64,000 nt of DNA, from the NCBI RefSeq assembly GCF_000708205.1, contig NW_014575555.1, positions 186,001 through 250,000 on the forward strand, written 5' to 3'. The notes under the pieces are model-generated. The model searched no databases, was not told the origin of the DNA, and worked only from the letters and a program-made list of their open reading frames with translations. The position numbers were made by a program, and so were the translations under genes. The DNA comes from Mixia osmundae IAM 14324 (Eukaryota > Basidiomycota > Mixiomycetes > Mixiales > Mixiaceae). This document shows, in pieces, positions 36,381 through 48,593 of the stretch (positions within the stretch are counted from its first letter, which is position 1; each line of letters begins with the position of its first letter).

Positions 36381-37898
36381 ATGTTCAGTCAAGCGACAAA
36401 GGACAAGCTCTCGCAATCTGGCTGGACAAGCGTCAGTGCTACGCGCAAAAAGTCAATACACAGCCTTCTGACCTGACAAGCTGTCATTGTCAGTGGCTGC
36501 CCCAGACCATCTACACGCAGCTCTTTCTGCTGACGACCCTACTAGAGTCGACCATCGATATAGGCAAGCTATTTGGCCGGCGCTCAGGACGTTTGACATG
36601 CTCACCGCGAACAACGCACAGGCATAGAGGCAGCCTTGCTCGACACTTTCGAAGGTCTGCACGGTCTCGTGTCAGGCAGCGATCCCGTCAGCGAGCGATC
36701 AGCTCTGCCGGTCTACTTGAGCATCTTTGTGCTGGCCCAGTAGGCTTGAATTGACCCGCGTCTGGCGGCTCCCTCTGAGCGCCGTTGTTGCAGCATTTTC
36801 CAAGTTGCGCTATCGATAGATGCCATACAGAATAAGAACACTATCCAGATCATCGGGCTCTGTCTCTTCAATGCGCTCTTCCTGCTCTACGCTATCATAC
36901 AGGCGCGTGCCTTTGCCGCACGCGCTACAGGAGGATGTCTCACACTGTCATGACAGATTCAAGAGATAAGGCAGGCTTTCACGAGCATCAACAAGCAACT
37001 GAACGTGCTCATCAACGTCATACCCATGTGCGTAACATCGTGCTTGCACCCTGAGGCTCAGCTCACACAGACGGACAGCGTCATCTCAGTGACCGAGATC
37101 ATCTTTCTGTCGCTCTCGTGGAAGCTTTACCGCGAATTCGGCTGGCAAGTCTACAAGCAGATAGGAGCAGACCGTCGCGTCAAGAAGATGTTCCTGCATT
37201 ACCAAGGTGGCTTCAGTGCTCTTCTGTTGGTCATAGGCCACCGTGCTTACCGGCTGATAGTCTTCATCTGCATCCTCAAATTCGACTACTTCTTCTTCGT
37301 CTGCTTCTCCTTGCAATTCGTCCTCCTCGTCCTCAACCAAGGCGACATAGAACGATGGCTCACTCTCGCAGCTGCGCCACTCACGCTCGCCGTCCTCGTG
37401 TCGGCCTATTATGCAGTCCGGAATGAGGTCAGGTGGCTGATGACGGCTTTCATCGGCTGGTGTGTCGTTGGTGGAGCCTACTTTACCTTCAAGGTGCGTT
37501 TGCGCTCGTTCGTATCCCCACAAGTCTGACTGGCCTTCGGTTTCGCAGCTCTATAGAATCTATCAAGGCAAGGCTGGCGCGTATCACCTCGTCTTCAAAT
37601 CCTTGACGGTATTCTGTAAGCTTCACAAGGCATTGGATTCGCGCAAAGACTGAGCCGCATGCAGCCGCCTTCTCGCTCGTGTTGCTATGTGCTACCTTTG
37701 CCGTCGCGATCATCTGCCTGGGCAACTTTGATCGCGGATTGAAGCAGCACAGTAAGTCGTATGCGCTCCGAGCAATCCTCAGACTCAAGCCACGAGACAG
37801 TGACGAGTCGGAAGCCAGTGGCAGACAAGACCGAATTAGACGGTCGATTCAATCATCTGGGCAGCTCGATCAGTATCGGACGTATGAGCATCGATTAG
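36381..37898 (+). CDS. UPF0658-family Golgi membrane protein
   Basis: Eight exons: 36381-36431, 36494-36563, 36622-36739, 36794-36902, 36957-37493, 37549-37615, 37665-37751 and 37783-37898; 384 residues. A multi-pass protein with segments such as IGLCLFNALFLLYAII, FFFVCFSLQFVLLVL and AFSLVLLCATFAVAIICL. Diagnostic blocks are SWKLYREFGWQVYKQIGADR and the end GRMSID before the stop. Function is unknown; fission yeast members localise to the Golgi. Intron 2 (36564-36621) has a GCAAGC donor, intron 4 (36903-36956) probably a GC donor too, and intron 7 (37752-37782) is only 31 bp. A 39-nt piece (37032-37070) could be a further in-frame intron. The last exon depends on the 31-bp intron, but the conserved ending supports it. 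Confidence 0.78.
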
Positions 37899-38004
37899 AC
37901 ATGCATGAGCGCATCTACTGTTGGTAAAAACACTGTTCATGTTGTACAACGACTCGTTTCAGCATACAAACAGGAGGACATTACGTAGCATTCCCGTGGT
38001 CTGT

Positions 38005-41000
38005 CTACCATCGAGGATCGGTCTGCGAGCCACCCGGATACATGCTCGAAGGGTATCTCGCTTTCGCAGCTGCGACCGCTTCCGCGCTCAGTGGTGCGCC
38101 GTAAGTCGACGCATTGCCAGGCGTCGCGCCTGCAGGGTACATCGCTGGATATATCGGCGATTGAGCCGCATAAGCGGGCATGCCAACACCTGGCGCAGCA
38201 TGTGACACGGCGCGCAGCATCTGCTGTTGCTGTTGCAGCTGTTGCGGTCGGCCGGGCGCCCCGTAATCGAGTCCGCCATTAGCATAAGGCGATGATCCAT
38301 ATCTGATTTGAGCCTCTTGCTGCCTCTGTACATAGCTCATGCTTTCCCTACCGCCGGTGACGGCGCGATTTGGCCCGCGAAAACTCGCTGGCGTGCTCAG
38401 TACGGACATGCCCGGCGAAAGGGGTGAGCTCAGATAAGACGCCGAGGAGTAGTCGCTTCCAGCAAGTCGTCCAGCAGGATAGCCGCCATAGTGACCTTGT
38501 GACCACATGCCTTGCGCTGCAGCGCTTTGCATCGCCGCTGCGTTCTGCATGGGCAAATATCCATAGCCTTGGTTTATGACGAGCTGCGACGTCGGCACAT
38601 GGCTGCTCGGATAGCCGTAGCCATAGCCATTCGGCCCGCTGTAAGCGCCAGCCGCTGCTGTAGCCATGTACGGATTGCTGCCCGCGGCTAAGCTGCTCAT
38701 ATCGACCGGCAATGGCGTAAGCGCACTCATTTGAGCGGTCGCTGTCGGCTTTGGACGCAAGACGTCGCGCGTTAGCACCGGCGAAGCTTCTGACTGCCCA
38801 TCGTCAAGCTTCAGCTCATTAGCGGACGATGGCAGCGCCGCGGGAAAGTCGTCTGCGAGCCCCTCCAGTGAATTGCTGGGCTTTGAAAGCAGACCGACTT
38901 CCTCGACAGGCTTCGACCAGACATTTTTAAGCGCAGGATCAGCCACAGATATCGCAGGCTGATCTTTCGTCCAAGGTGCTGGTGCGATTGCTGCTGTGGG
39001 CGGAAGTACGGGTGGCGTACTTGTCCGCGCTAGATGTTCCTGCGCATTGGCTTCGGTCTGAAAAGTATATCAGCTAAGCACTTGATAAGGTGAGCAGACA
39101 TACCTGAGCTGGTGCTGCGAGGTCTGGCAGTCCATTAATTCGCGCTGAGGGTGCCATGGCAGGCAAAGAATCGGTGTTCTCGTTCTCGAGGGCCTGTGAT
39201 TCGCTCGGCGACACTGCAGCAGCCTTCCTGCGATCGCCACCGAGATCGATGACGATCGCCCGCTGGCCTGACGCGGTGGGCGCAGTAACGACGCGCCGCG
39301 CCTTGCGATCCTTGTTGGGGCTGGGCAAGCTGACGATGGGCGCAGGCAACATTTGCTCTTCAAGCATGATCTCTTCAATGGCTGGCAGAGTCTGTGCAGT
39401 CTCCTCGACTGCCGGCGAAGGTTTTGGCGTCTGTCGCCAAGATGAGACTGCCGCGGAACGACTGTTGTCCGTTGAGATAGTGCGCAATTCGTGAGCTGGC
39501 CAGCTCTCCGGCTTACTGAGGAACGAGGCAGGTCGTGCGGGCTTGCTACGTTTGGCTAGTTTGACCTCTAAGGTGCCTGGCATTACCCAGAAGAGACGCC
39601 GCTCACTACCGGCGAAGCGATCACCAGTATCACCGTGCCATGTATATACGCCCACTACACGTCCCGGTCGCGATTGGAGCATAGCTTGCTTCTGTGCTGC
39701 TGAAGCTGGCCGCCTGGGATTGGTTCTGCTGAGCTTGACAGTATAGCGATTCCATGCCGGCCGAGGCGACGGCGACCTGAGCTGCCGAGACGTAAAGGAA
39801 GCATCTTCGGATCTGAAGCTAGGCGTCGAGGGTAGCTGGGGCCGGGCTTGCCGCTCTTCCGATGCGGCCATCCTTTTGCCTCTGCTACCTGCTCGAGCTT
39901 CTTTGCTAGCAGCATTACTCAGCTCAGCCGCGTTCAGGGCGCCTTGGACGCGTGACATAGTTACGTCGATAGACGAAGGCTCGGATGGCTTCGCAAAGCT
40001 TTGCTTTGCTACAGTCTGCGCTTTTGCAGCAGATTCCTTGGAGCCCCGCATCCGTACCGTTGGCACCGCGTCCGGCGTCGTTGTCAGCTCCGCTCGTCGC
40101 CATTGCCGATCATCAGGCGATTTATCTTGAGGACCAGAGACGGCCTTGTCTGTAGACTGTTGAGCAGGCTCTGCACTTTCGCTCGCTTTTGCTGCTTTCC
40201 GTGCGGCTGCTGCGTCACTCTTTTGCTGCTTGGCCTGCAGCGCGACCTCATCCTGCGTCGGCAAAGGCCTGCGAGCCTCCTTCGTGCGCTCATTTGGCTT
40301 ATGCAATATCGCGACCGGCTTGATGATCGCCGGCTGGCTATCTGGCGGCTTGATGGCTGCCGCTGGGGCCTGCTTGGGTCGATCAGCAGCCATCTTGAGC
40401 TCGATCTCTGCAGCGCGCTTCTGTGCTCGTGCAATCTCGGCCTGTCGTATCGCTTCTTCCTCCTGTCTTCGCTTCTTCGCGCGATCGGCAGCTGACATCA
40501 TCTCTTGCCGCTGCATCTCTTCGATATCTCTTGTCGGCGCAGCGGAGGCAGTATCGACATTCGACTGAGTGGCGCTTACTTTGGCTGCAGACTCGGCTGG
40601 CGCGGACCATGCTAGCGGTACGGTCGTTGCACTGGACTGCAAAAGCGTGGGTGGCGTGATGGCAGGCAATGCGATAGGTTTATGGAGTGGGGCAGAAGCG
40701 GCTGCCGGCTTCGACTGGGGTGGTCTTGTAGCCGACTCTTTGCGAGGCCGATTTGGCTCTGTCTGAGTCTCTCTGGAGCCAGAAGCAGCTCGGGCGCTTT
40801 TCGGGGGCCTCGCCGGGTTCGCTTGGCCAGCATCTGGAGCGTCACCCTTGCTTCGGGGTAAGATCGTTGGCTCTGTCGCACTCGCAGGTGCATCCTTCTT
40901 ACTTTGCTTGCCAGCGTAAGGCTCGAAGCGACCCAGGCGCTCGTTGAACAGAGTCTTCTGGTTCGCTTGTTCGCGTGCAGCAGGTCCTGCCCCACGGTCC

Positions 41001-42700
41001 CACTCGCTCGCTGGCGGTCTCGCCGAAGCAGGCCGCGACTCAAACGCAGCAGCTGCGGCTGTTGCCGCCTCCTGATCTTGATTTGCGAGTGCTGAGGCGA
41101 GATTGTGTATGGCTTCTGGCTCAGTAGCAGACGAGATCGTATACTGCTTGCCGTCGCCAAAATCAATCACATCGTCGTAATAATCGCCGTCGTCTTCCTC
41201 CTGTAACCATCATGCCATCGCATCAGCGCGGGTGACGCTTATCTGACGGAAGTTCGTACCTCGTCCCAATGTACAGCGTTCGGGTCAAGATGAGTGCCGC
41301 GGAAAGCGTCAAGGCCTTCTAGCAGATGCTGATTGTAGGCTGCGGATGCGGCTGCTGCAGCTTGTTGATTCGCTTTCTCCTTAGCTACCCCTGCTTGTTG
41401 CGCTTGCGCTTTCAGCAGCTTGCCTGTACGAGCCAGTCTCCTCAGAATGCAGCCTAGTGTGTCACAGTCAAACGTACTCCTTGCGGCTTCTGCCATGCTG
41501 GGGAAGTCGCGCTCCGCACTGAACCCCTGCGAAGGCTTGTTGGGACCTCCGGGTCCTGCACGAGTCCATGCGCCTGGCCTCTCGGCAGGAGAGCGATGGG
41601 CAAAAGGCGGCAGAGGACCTTTGCCGAAATTTGCAAAGGGAGAAGGTCGTTCTGTCATGCCAGGCGAGCCCGCTTTGCCCCATGTTGCACCCGCACTTCC
41701 TGCGGGAGGCATGACAGCTGCGGTAGGCGCGACTTTGCCCGTCAGCAGTCGCGGTCCGGGCGGAAGAGGCGAGGCTGCACTGCTGATACCGGGCGAGACG
41801 GCTGCGCCTGTTGACGCTCGACTGGCCGCCGCAGCCCCCAGTCCTATGGGGGCCGATCGCACGGTGGTACTAGCCGCAGGCTTACCGTCCGGCACGGCGC
41901 TGCTCGCTCTATAACGAAAAATGTCAGCGGGGACACATTGCATGGGTATGCACTCGCTTCTCGAGGAATTTGCGATTGACGCTGAGGTTGCTAGAAAACG
42001 TCTTTTTAGCGGTGAACGCGCCAGAATTGGCAGTAGCGAGCGGAGGTCTGTCCTTATCGCTCGCAGCAAGCGAGGTGGGCGTATCAGGCCGTGCAAGGTC
42101 ACCGACGCTGGAAGCCGAAATGGAGGGTAGCCTTTGCAACGCCTCCGAGGTAAGCGGCTCTGAGGCTGACATTGAGGACGGATCAGTACTCGAGCTCTCC
42201 GCGGTAAGAGACGCGTCTGGCTGGTCGGCTTTCGAGGCAACAGGGTCTCCTGCTGCTGTCTGAGCAGCCGCTTCGATCGCCGGCTGCGTAGCACTCGCAG
42301 CGTGCTCCATTCTTTCGCTAACATTTGTCTCGCCTCCTGTTGGCAGTGTAGTAGCTTCTTGCGCGTCTGCCTGCGCTGGCATTGCTGACAAGCTGGGCAC
42401 AGCATCTTGCTCGGCTTGTCCGACGCTAGTCTCATGTTGCGTCGAGCTTGGGTCAAGGGGAGAGGTGTCAATGGGCTCCGAGTTCGTTGGCGGCTCTAGC
42501 CGTTCTGTCGCGCTGGTGGAGTCAAGAGGCGCGATCGCGACTGGCGCTGGTCCCACAGAGCCTAGTCTTGGTTCAGACTGATCGACGGTCTTCGCTGGGG
42601 CAGTGACAGGCACGGGCTCAGACTGGACAGCTTCACTGGATGCTAGCGGGGCGGCAATCTGCACTTCGAGAGACTGTCGCGCCGTGTCATCCTGGCTCAT
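38005..42700 (-). CDS. Large disordered conserved fungal protein, function unknown
   Basis: Five exons on the minus strand: 42700-41958, 41908-41478, 41423-41260, 41200-39104 and 39057-38005; 1495 residues. Mostly Ser/Ala/Pro/Gln-rich. Short islands stand out: DFPSMAEAARS, LEGLDAFRGTHLDPNAVHWD running into an acidic DDGDYYDD and VIDFGDGKQYTI; WNRYTVKLSRTNPRRP; and VVGVYTWHGDTGDRFAGSER with FWVMPGTLEVKL. A Lys/Glu/Arg coiled stretch (EEAIRQAEIARAQKRAAEIE) lies mid-protein, and the C-terminus is Tyr/Gly-rich (NGYGYGYPSS, GYGYLP), a composition typical of condensate-forming RNA-associated proteins. The first intron has a GCGAGT donor; a 54-bp intron (41424-41477) is in frame. An in-frame ATG at 42853 is an alternative start. 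I do not recognise the family with certainty. Confidence 0.65.
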
Positions 42701-42958
42701 TCCCCGGTCCCAGTGAGAGTGTGAAATCAGGACTGTCGGACGGTGTCCCGAGTCTTGCGTATGGCTGCACGACCCTTGAAGATCGACTTGCCCTTGATTG
42801 CTCTGACAGGCAGAGCAGCACGTTTTAACCGAGATTGACTCGCGATAAATCATCGACGGCGGCTATTGGTCGACAGCGAGCAAGCAGCCCAGCACTACCA
42901 ATGACCCTTCCAAGCCGATAGAGACCTCCACATCGCTCAGCAGTGACCACAAACGGTC

Positions 42959-45900
42959 ATGCTGGCCAATGGCTCAGCTGTTCCGCCTGCCAGACGACAC
43001 TCAAGAGCTAAGCACCCTGTTAAGCTCGACGGACGGCCAAATCCCTACGAGCGTCTGCCTGCTGCAGCCTTTGATGACTTTGTAGACGACATCAGTACTC
43101 GCATAAGGCGAGCACTCGACTTTGAGATCCCTCTAGCTGAGCGTAGACCCAAGCCAAGCCTGCCCCGACCTGCTAAGCTCGACTGGCCGAGTCTCGCGAC
43201 CCTCGAAGCTCAGGATGGCGATGCTGACACGCCGACGCATGAAGATGCGACGTCTATACATGGCCACGATAGTGAGGTAGAGCAAGACGAGCACGCGTCC
43301 TACGAGGAAGCGGAGGAGCCAGAGCTCGACCCCTTCAGTGAATCTGCGGAAGTTGATCTGTTTCTAGACGAAGCAGGCGAGACAGAGGAGGGATCTCGAG
43401 CTGCTACTTCCGAGCAAGCCTCGCCACGCAGTCTCGAGGAGACAGCAGTCGTTCTTGAGCACAGTGAACCCCAAGACGACGAAAGCAAACGCGACTCAAC
43501 CTCTGAGCGCGAAAGCGGACTCGAAGCATCCCTTGATGACGGATCTACTGAGGCCAGCGCGGAGAGCGAAGAGCTCGACTACACTGCGGTAGCGCGCCGT
43601 GCTCTAGCCGGCGGAGCCACAGAACAAGATGCGATCGATCTCGGATCGTCTAGCGCAGACAGCGCATCGGACGACGATGATGAAGCAGAGGACGAAGACG
43701 AGGAAGAGGAGCCCGACGAAGACGAGGAAGATGATGAAGATCGAGATGAGGGGGATCAAGAGGAAGTCGACGATGACGAGGACGTGGTGACAGACGACGA
43801 GACACCTGAGCCTCTTCCTGTCATCGCACAGCGTACACTCGCACATCCTACCTACGACATAGAAATTGATCCCAGTCTGCTCGACCCCTCTCTCGTCGAT
43901 ACGGACGTCACAGATACCACCTTGCCTCACCTTATCGAACATGACCCGATCGAGCAGGAGCAGTAAGCCGACCAGCTTCTCGCACGAGACCTACTGAGCC
44001 TTTTTGCAGGACTATGCTGCCTAGTCCGCCCGTCTCAGACCGTGAAGAGGAAGATGACGACGCTATGATCCACTTGGCGGTCGCTCCAAGAGAGGAAGTG
44101 GAGCCTCTGACCCCGCTGAGCGAGCAAGACGATCCCGTCGCGCAGCACGATGCGCTCACTGACCATATCAATGCCTATACGACACTTCAACAGGGCTCAC
44201 CGCCGCCAGAGCATCGAGATGATTTGGCCGAGGACGATGAGGCAGGGGACGCCGAGTCGGAAGAAGCGGCCGATGTTGCCGACTTTGAGGATGCCGTCTC
44301 GCCCGCCTCATCGGCTTCTGTGCCTCTTGTAGGACCCTCATCATATACGCTCGACCACTATCAGCGCGACCGTCGCCGTCGGGCCGCTTACAGACAAGCC
44401 ATGCTCCAACGACGCCGTCGCGCCGTGTCTGAAGCATCCGAGGAGCAAGGCAGCCAAGAAAATCATTCTGACGCAAACGAGGACGAAGACGATGATATGT
44501 ACCAGTACATTCAAGACGAGCCAACTCAGGCATCGGACACGGACGAGCGAGCAGAAGTTGCTGCAGCGGCTGCGACGGTGCAGGCGATCACTCAGCCTAG
44601 CTCCACTTTGCAGCAACCCAGTCCACGCTCGGCTTCCCCGCCTGCTATTCGGCGTATAGATGAAGGGAATGATGACTACGACGAAGAGACATCGTCAGAG
44701 GCTATGCAAGAGCCATCTGTCGAAGACGATAACGATCTGTTTGACCCGGACGAGCCTTCATACAATGAGCGGCCTCTACAAGCAGCGATGTCGAAGCATA
44801 TGAAAGAAGAGGTCACACCTTTCTCACGCATAAGGAGCGGTCTCGATGAAGAAGCAGAGAATCTACTGGGCGATAGCGATGATGAGCAGGGCAGGAGACG
44901 TCGCGCTACTTTCGCCAAGGCATCGCAGACACCGTCATCGCCGTCATTATCGCCTGTCGAAGATCGCAGCCAGACCAGCAAACCGCTCAGACCCGTCAAT
45001 GAGGCGATCGATACAACAGAAGAGATCGAGGAAGAGGGAGAAGATGCAATGACGTCGCTCGCAGGACGCGTCAAAGCAAATGCCGAAGGTGTGCGAGGAG
45101 TCGCTCCCCGATCCCCGAGCTGATGGGTCTTCATCATTCCCCAGAAATGCCTGTCCATGTGCTGGCAGAGACAAAGTCTTCTGCGATCGCAGACGAGGCC
45201 ACCCTTCAAGACACGATGTCGGCCACTGATGACTCACGAGCATATCAATCTGCGAATGCCGACTCGATAGAGACCGGAGGCGAGCTTGCTCCCGAAGAGG
45301 TGTGTCAGATCAATTCTCACCCGTCAACGCTGACATTGCCCTCTGCACAGGCTCCTGAATCCGCGCCTATGCCCGAGAGTACAGCTGCGGAGGCGCGCAT
45401 TGACTTCAAGAGTCATCTGTCATCAGCTTTCGGTATCGATCCGACGGCCGCAGAGCAGCCTCCAACGACCGCTGATCCGAAGGACCATTCGAATCACTTG
45501 CAGGACGAGCCTGTGCCGACAAGAACTGAAACGGATGTTCTGCCTGTCGTCGACGCTCGCTTGTATACGTTTGCGCCAGAAACGCGTGCAACGACGATCG
45601 AACGCGGCAACACACCCGTTGCTGATGTAGGACAAGCTTCGCAAGAGAGCCCAGCGTTTGCGAACGACAAGTCATCCGTAGAAGCGGTCAAAGCTCACGG
45701 CTTGGCCGCTGATACCTCAATTGACGCTCAGCAAGCTGACCGGATGAAAGCCGACGAGGACGTCAAGCTACCCACAGACAGTGTGCAAGTTGATGAAGTT
45801 GGACCACAAATGGGTGCTCCTGAGACGATGGGATCGGATCAACCGCCGGACGTTTCTAAAGAAGTTCAGGGCATGGACGACTCAACCGACTCTGCAAATG

Positions 45901-47429
45901 CGCTAGTTGACGCAAATACGGACTCATCAGCAGATGTAGAGAGTCATACTGCCGATGCACCAGCACTTGCCGTCGATTTTGCTCAGCCTCACGCTGTGAA
46001 ATCTGAGGACAACAAGCCTACTTCCGCTGACAGCTCTCAGACTGGCAAGAGCTCCTCGGCAACATCTCTCGAAACCCGTGAGATGGCGGACGAGTCAGAC
46101 GCACCCGATGAAGCCGAGGCTGTGCCCGAAAATATGCAATTAGCGCCAAAGCAACTGACTGCTGAAGAAGTTGATCAGCAATCGCCCGCCGCTCTGCCGC
46201 TCTTCGACCAGGTAGTGAGGAGTGCGCATCGCCACCGGATTGGCTTACCTTCTATCAAACGCGTCTTCGGCTTCCTCAAACCGTTCAAGCAAGCAGAGGC
46301 GTCTGACCCAGATGATCGCTCTGCGAGGGAAGTACACTTTCCGACTGTGAATGGCGAAGCAGACGCGGATATCATCGTTGAGGAGATACCTATCGATCTT
46401 CATGCTGCTCCTGCGCCTGTGCAGGAGCAGAAGCCAGAGATCGAGCCAGACACGCCCGTTTCTGTCGGATCGCCAGAAAGACGGAGCGCCCGACTACGCA
46501 GTCGCAGCGAGGACAGCGTATTATCTGCTGCTGAGACACGAGAGGATCTTCCGGACGAACCAGTGAGACGGTCCTCTAGGCCAAGGAAGCCGACGAAATT
46601 CCTAGAAGATGCTGTCGATCCTTTGACAGCAGTCAGCAGGCAGCCATCTCGACAGGAATCGACGCCGATCCGCGACAGTACGCCTAGACGCAGCGTCACG
46701 CCGAGGCGAAGCGCAACGCCGAAGAGATCGCCAAGCATCCAGCGTATCCAATCCCGCGAGCCGTCTGTGCTCGAGTCGCCCAGCATGCGTCGCCGTCACC
46801 AGCATGGCAACGTGTCTGCAGCGTCTTTCCACGGGGCACCTACCACTTCGACACACATGACTCGCTCAAGGTGTCCTTACCACCGTCTGGGACATATGGA
46901 CGAATATGGATCGCACTACATCTTTCTTGTGCCTTTTTGCTCGATCGCCGGCAAGGATCTCACGGAAGACGATATGGAAGACCTGGGCGAAGTCGATGAC
47001 GATTCCTACGGACAGCCCATCGCGCTGCCAGACTATCCGCATGATCTGAGCGAGCCTACCGAGCACGTCAGTATACCTGCGATACTCGAACCGGATGTCC
47101 TCATGGCGCTCATCCGGGTTGTCGGACTCGATCTCGTTCGCGAGGGCCAATGCGAGCTCGTTTCCGCGCCAGTGCCGCTTGCGGTCTCGATCGAGGCGAC
47201 ACGGGATGTCGAAGAAGAGGAAGATGTCAAGCCGGACATCCCAACCGGAGATGAGCTCGGCATAGGTCAGAAGACAGCGGAAGAGCCGGCTATCTATACT
47301 CGCACGCGACCGCGCTTTGCGAGTGTCAAGCGCAAGAGGAGCCTTCAACAGCTGACGACGAGCCAGTCAGAGACCAGGCCGGCCAAGCGCAACAAGCCTG
47401 TTTCGGGCTGGCGTAGGTTGCTATCGTGA
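42959..47429 (+). CDS. Large acidic conserved hypothetical protein
   Basis: Three exons: 42959-43962, 44010-45088 and 45145-47429; 1455 residues. The N-terminus has a folded-looking motif (ERLPAAAFDDFVDDI, TRIRRALDFE); a vast Asp/Glu/Ser/Thr-rich region follows. Near the C-terminus there is a Ser/Arg/Pro repeat patch (RDSTPRRSVTPRRSATPKRS) and then a compact domain: MTRSRCPYHRL, YIFLVPFCSIAG, acidic linker, and VLMALIRVVGLDLVREGQCE. The Cys/His spacing suggests a metal site. A basic end (RKRSLQQL, PAKRNKPVSGWRRLL) resembles a nuclear signal. Three open frames look like separate genes until the two GT-AG introns (47 and 56 bp) are applied. The family is unknown to me. The start is divergent from the gene on the left (258 bp). 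Confidence 0.65.
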
Positions 47430-47570
47430 GTCGGGTGCTGCTGGTTGATGTCACCGTGTACGTGTCTGTCTATTGTGGCGACTCGTGCAAAGTCGCGGAG
47501 AGATCCAAGAGATTTCTGTGAGGCCGGCGAGCTGTGAGGAGGGAGCCAAAGCGTAGGTCGGCGATCCATC

Positions 47571-48417
47571 ATGGCCGACGTAGAGGGTGCGCACCAGATG
47601 TTCGCAGTAGCGATGGCTCTGGTCGAGCAAGCGCAAGACTTGCTCGAGCGGTCAGTACAGACGGACGAAGCCATGCAATTCGTCTCCTCACATATTCCGG
47701 GCTCGACGGTCGGCAAGCACTTGCGGTGGGCTGCTCGTGATGCTATGCGATGCGCAGAGCTGATGGACGGGCTGTGGCAGACACATCTACGATCATTTCA
47801 ATCTCTTGCTGCTTGCACTCGATGATCCCAATGACCTGCTCAACTACGACGCACGCGGTCGCAATGTACCCATGGAGACCTCTCGATCGGAATCACTGAG
47901 CAAGCTCAAAGGACTCGATGACCGGTTGAAGGGACGGTCCAGACAAGCCGAGAAGATCATGACACGCAGATTCCGTCTCTCTGCGCTCACGCCGTTTCCT
48001 CAAGAATTCGACACCAACTTTGCCAGAGAGGTCCGTCGTGGCAGGTTGCTCAGTGAAGTCTCGCTCGTGCTGATCGTATGGTGGTCGCTCAGTTGTGGTT
48101 CTGCTCCTTGCATGCCAGTGAGTCTACTCCTGATTCTACAAGCAGGTACCGAGCTAACGATGGATCGCATCTCAGTCCATCACTTCTCGCTCATACGCGT
48201 CATCGTCTCCGGCGAGCTCAACTTGGACGTTCCTGCCACTTTTGGCGTCGCTCCGAGTACGATGGCCTTCCGACAGTGGGAAGCAGGTCAGCATGACATG
48301 TCGAGCCCCTCTGTGCTCACGCAACCCGACACATCCATCGCGGGCGGTCCTGCTATCGCTTCCGTTGGCTCGATGGTGTCCAGGCAGACTCCTGCCGGCG
48401 CGCCTGCTAGACTGTAG
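47571..48417 (+). CDS. DinB-like (putative metal-binding helical bundle) protein
   Basis: Four exons: 47571-47725, 47781-48030, 48093-48117 and 48176-48417; 223 residues. The spliced protein reads as a four-helix DinB-type bundle: a first-helix LVEQAQDLLER, then RHIYDHFNLLLLAL, NYDARGRNVPMETSR, LTPFPQEFDTNFARELWFCS and LHAIHHFSLIRVIVSGE, ending FGVAPSTMAFR. The His residues in RHIYDHF and HAIHH form the likely metal site. Fungal members are uncharacterised; bacterial relatives are thiol transferases or stress proteins. The third exon is a 25-nt microexon that encodes part of the catalytic-looking helix, without which the HAIHH motif is lost. Confidence 0.72.
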
Positions 48418-48593
48418 CCTCTTGACTTGCTGTTGTAGCATCGCCGGACACGTTGTCAGTCATAGCCGGCAAGGCATGGCCTGCAGCACGCGACGCGTCG
48501 AGTTTGACATTCCAAAACTGGGCGCTCATCGCTCATCAGCCAAGTACAGTACCTACAGCAGAAGAAGGCTGAGCAGCGGTCAGCGGCAAGCGC

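Noticed and set aside
39074-39378. Several open frames of 100-190 codons on both strands across 39-42.5 kb
   Set aside because: Shadows of the large Ala/Ser/Pro-rich gene; GC-rich codons keep other frames open.
44014-45123. Three separate genes at 42959-43966, 44014-45123 and 45123-47429
   Set aside because: GT-AG introns of 47 and 56 bp join them in frame exactly at the apparent stops, and composition is continuous, so I call one gene.
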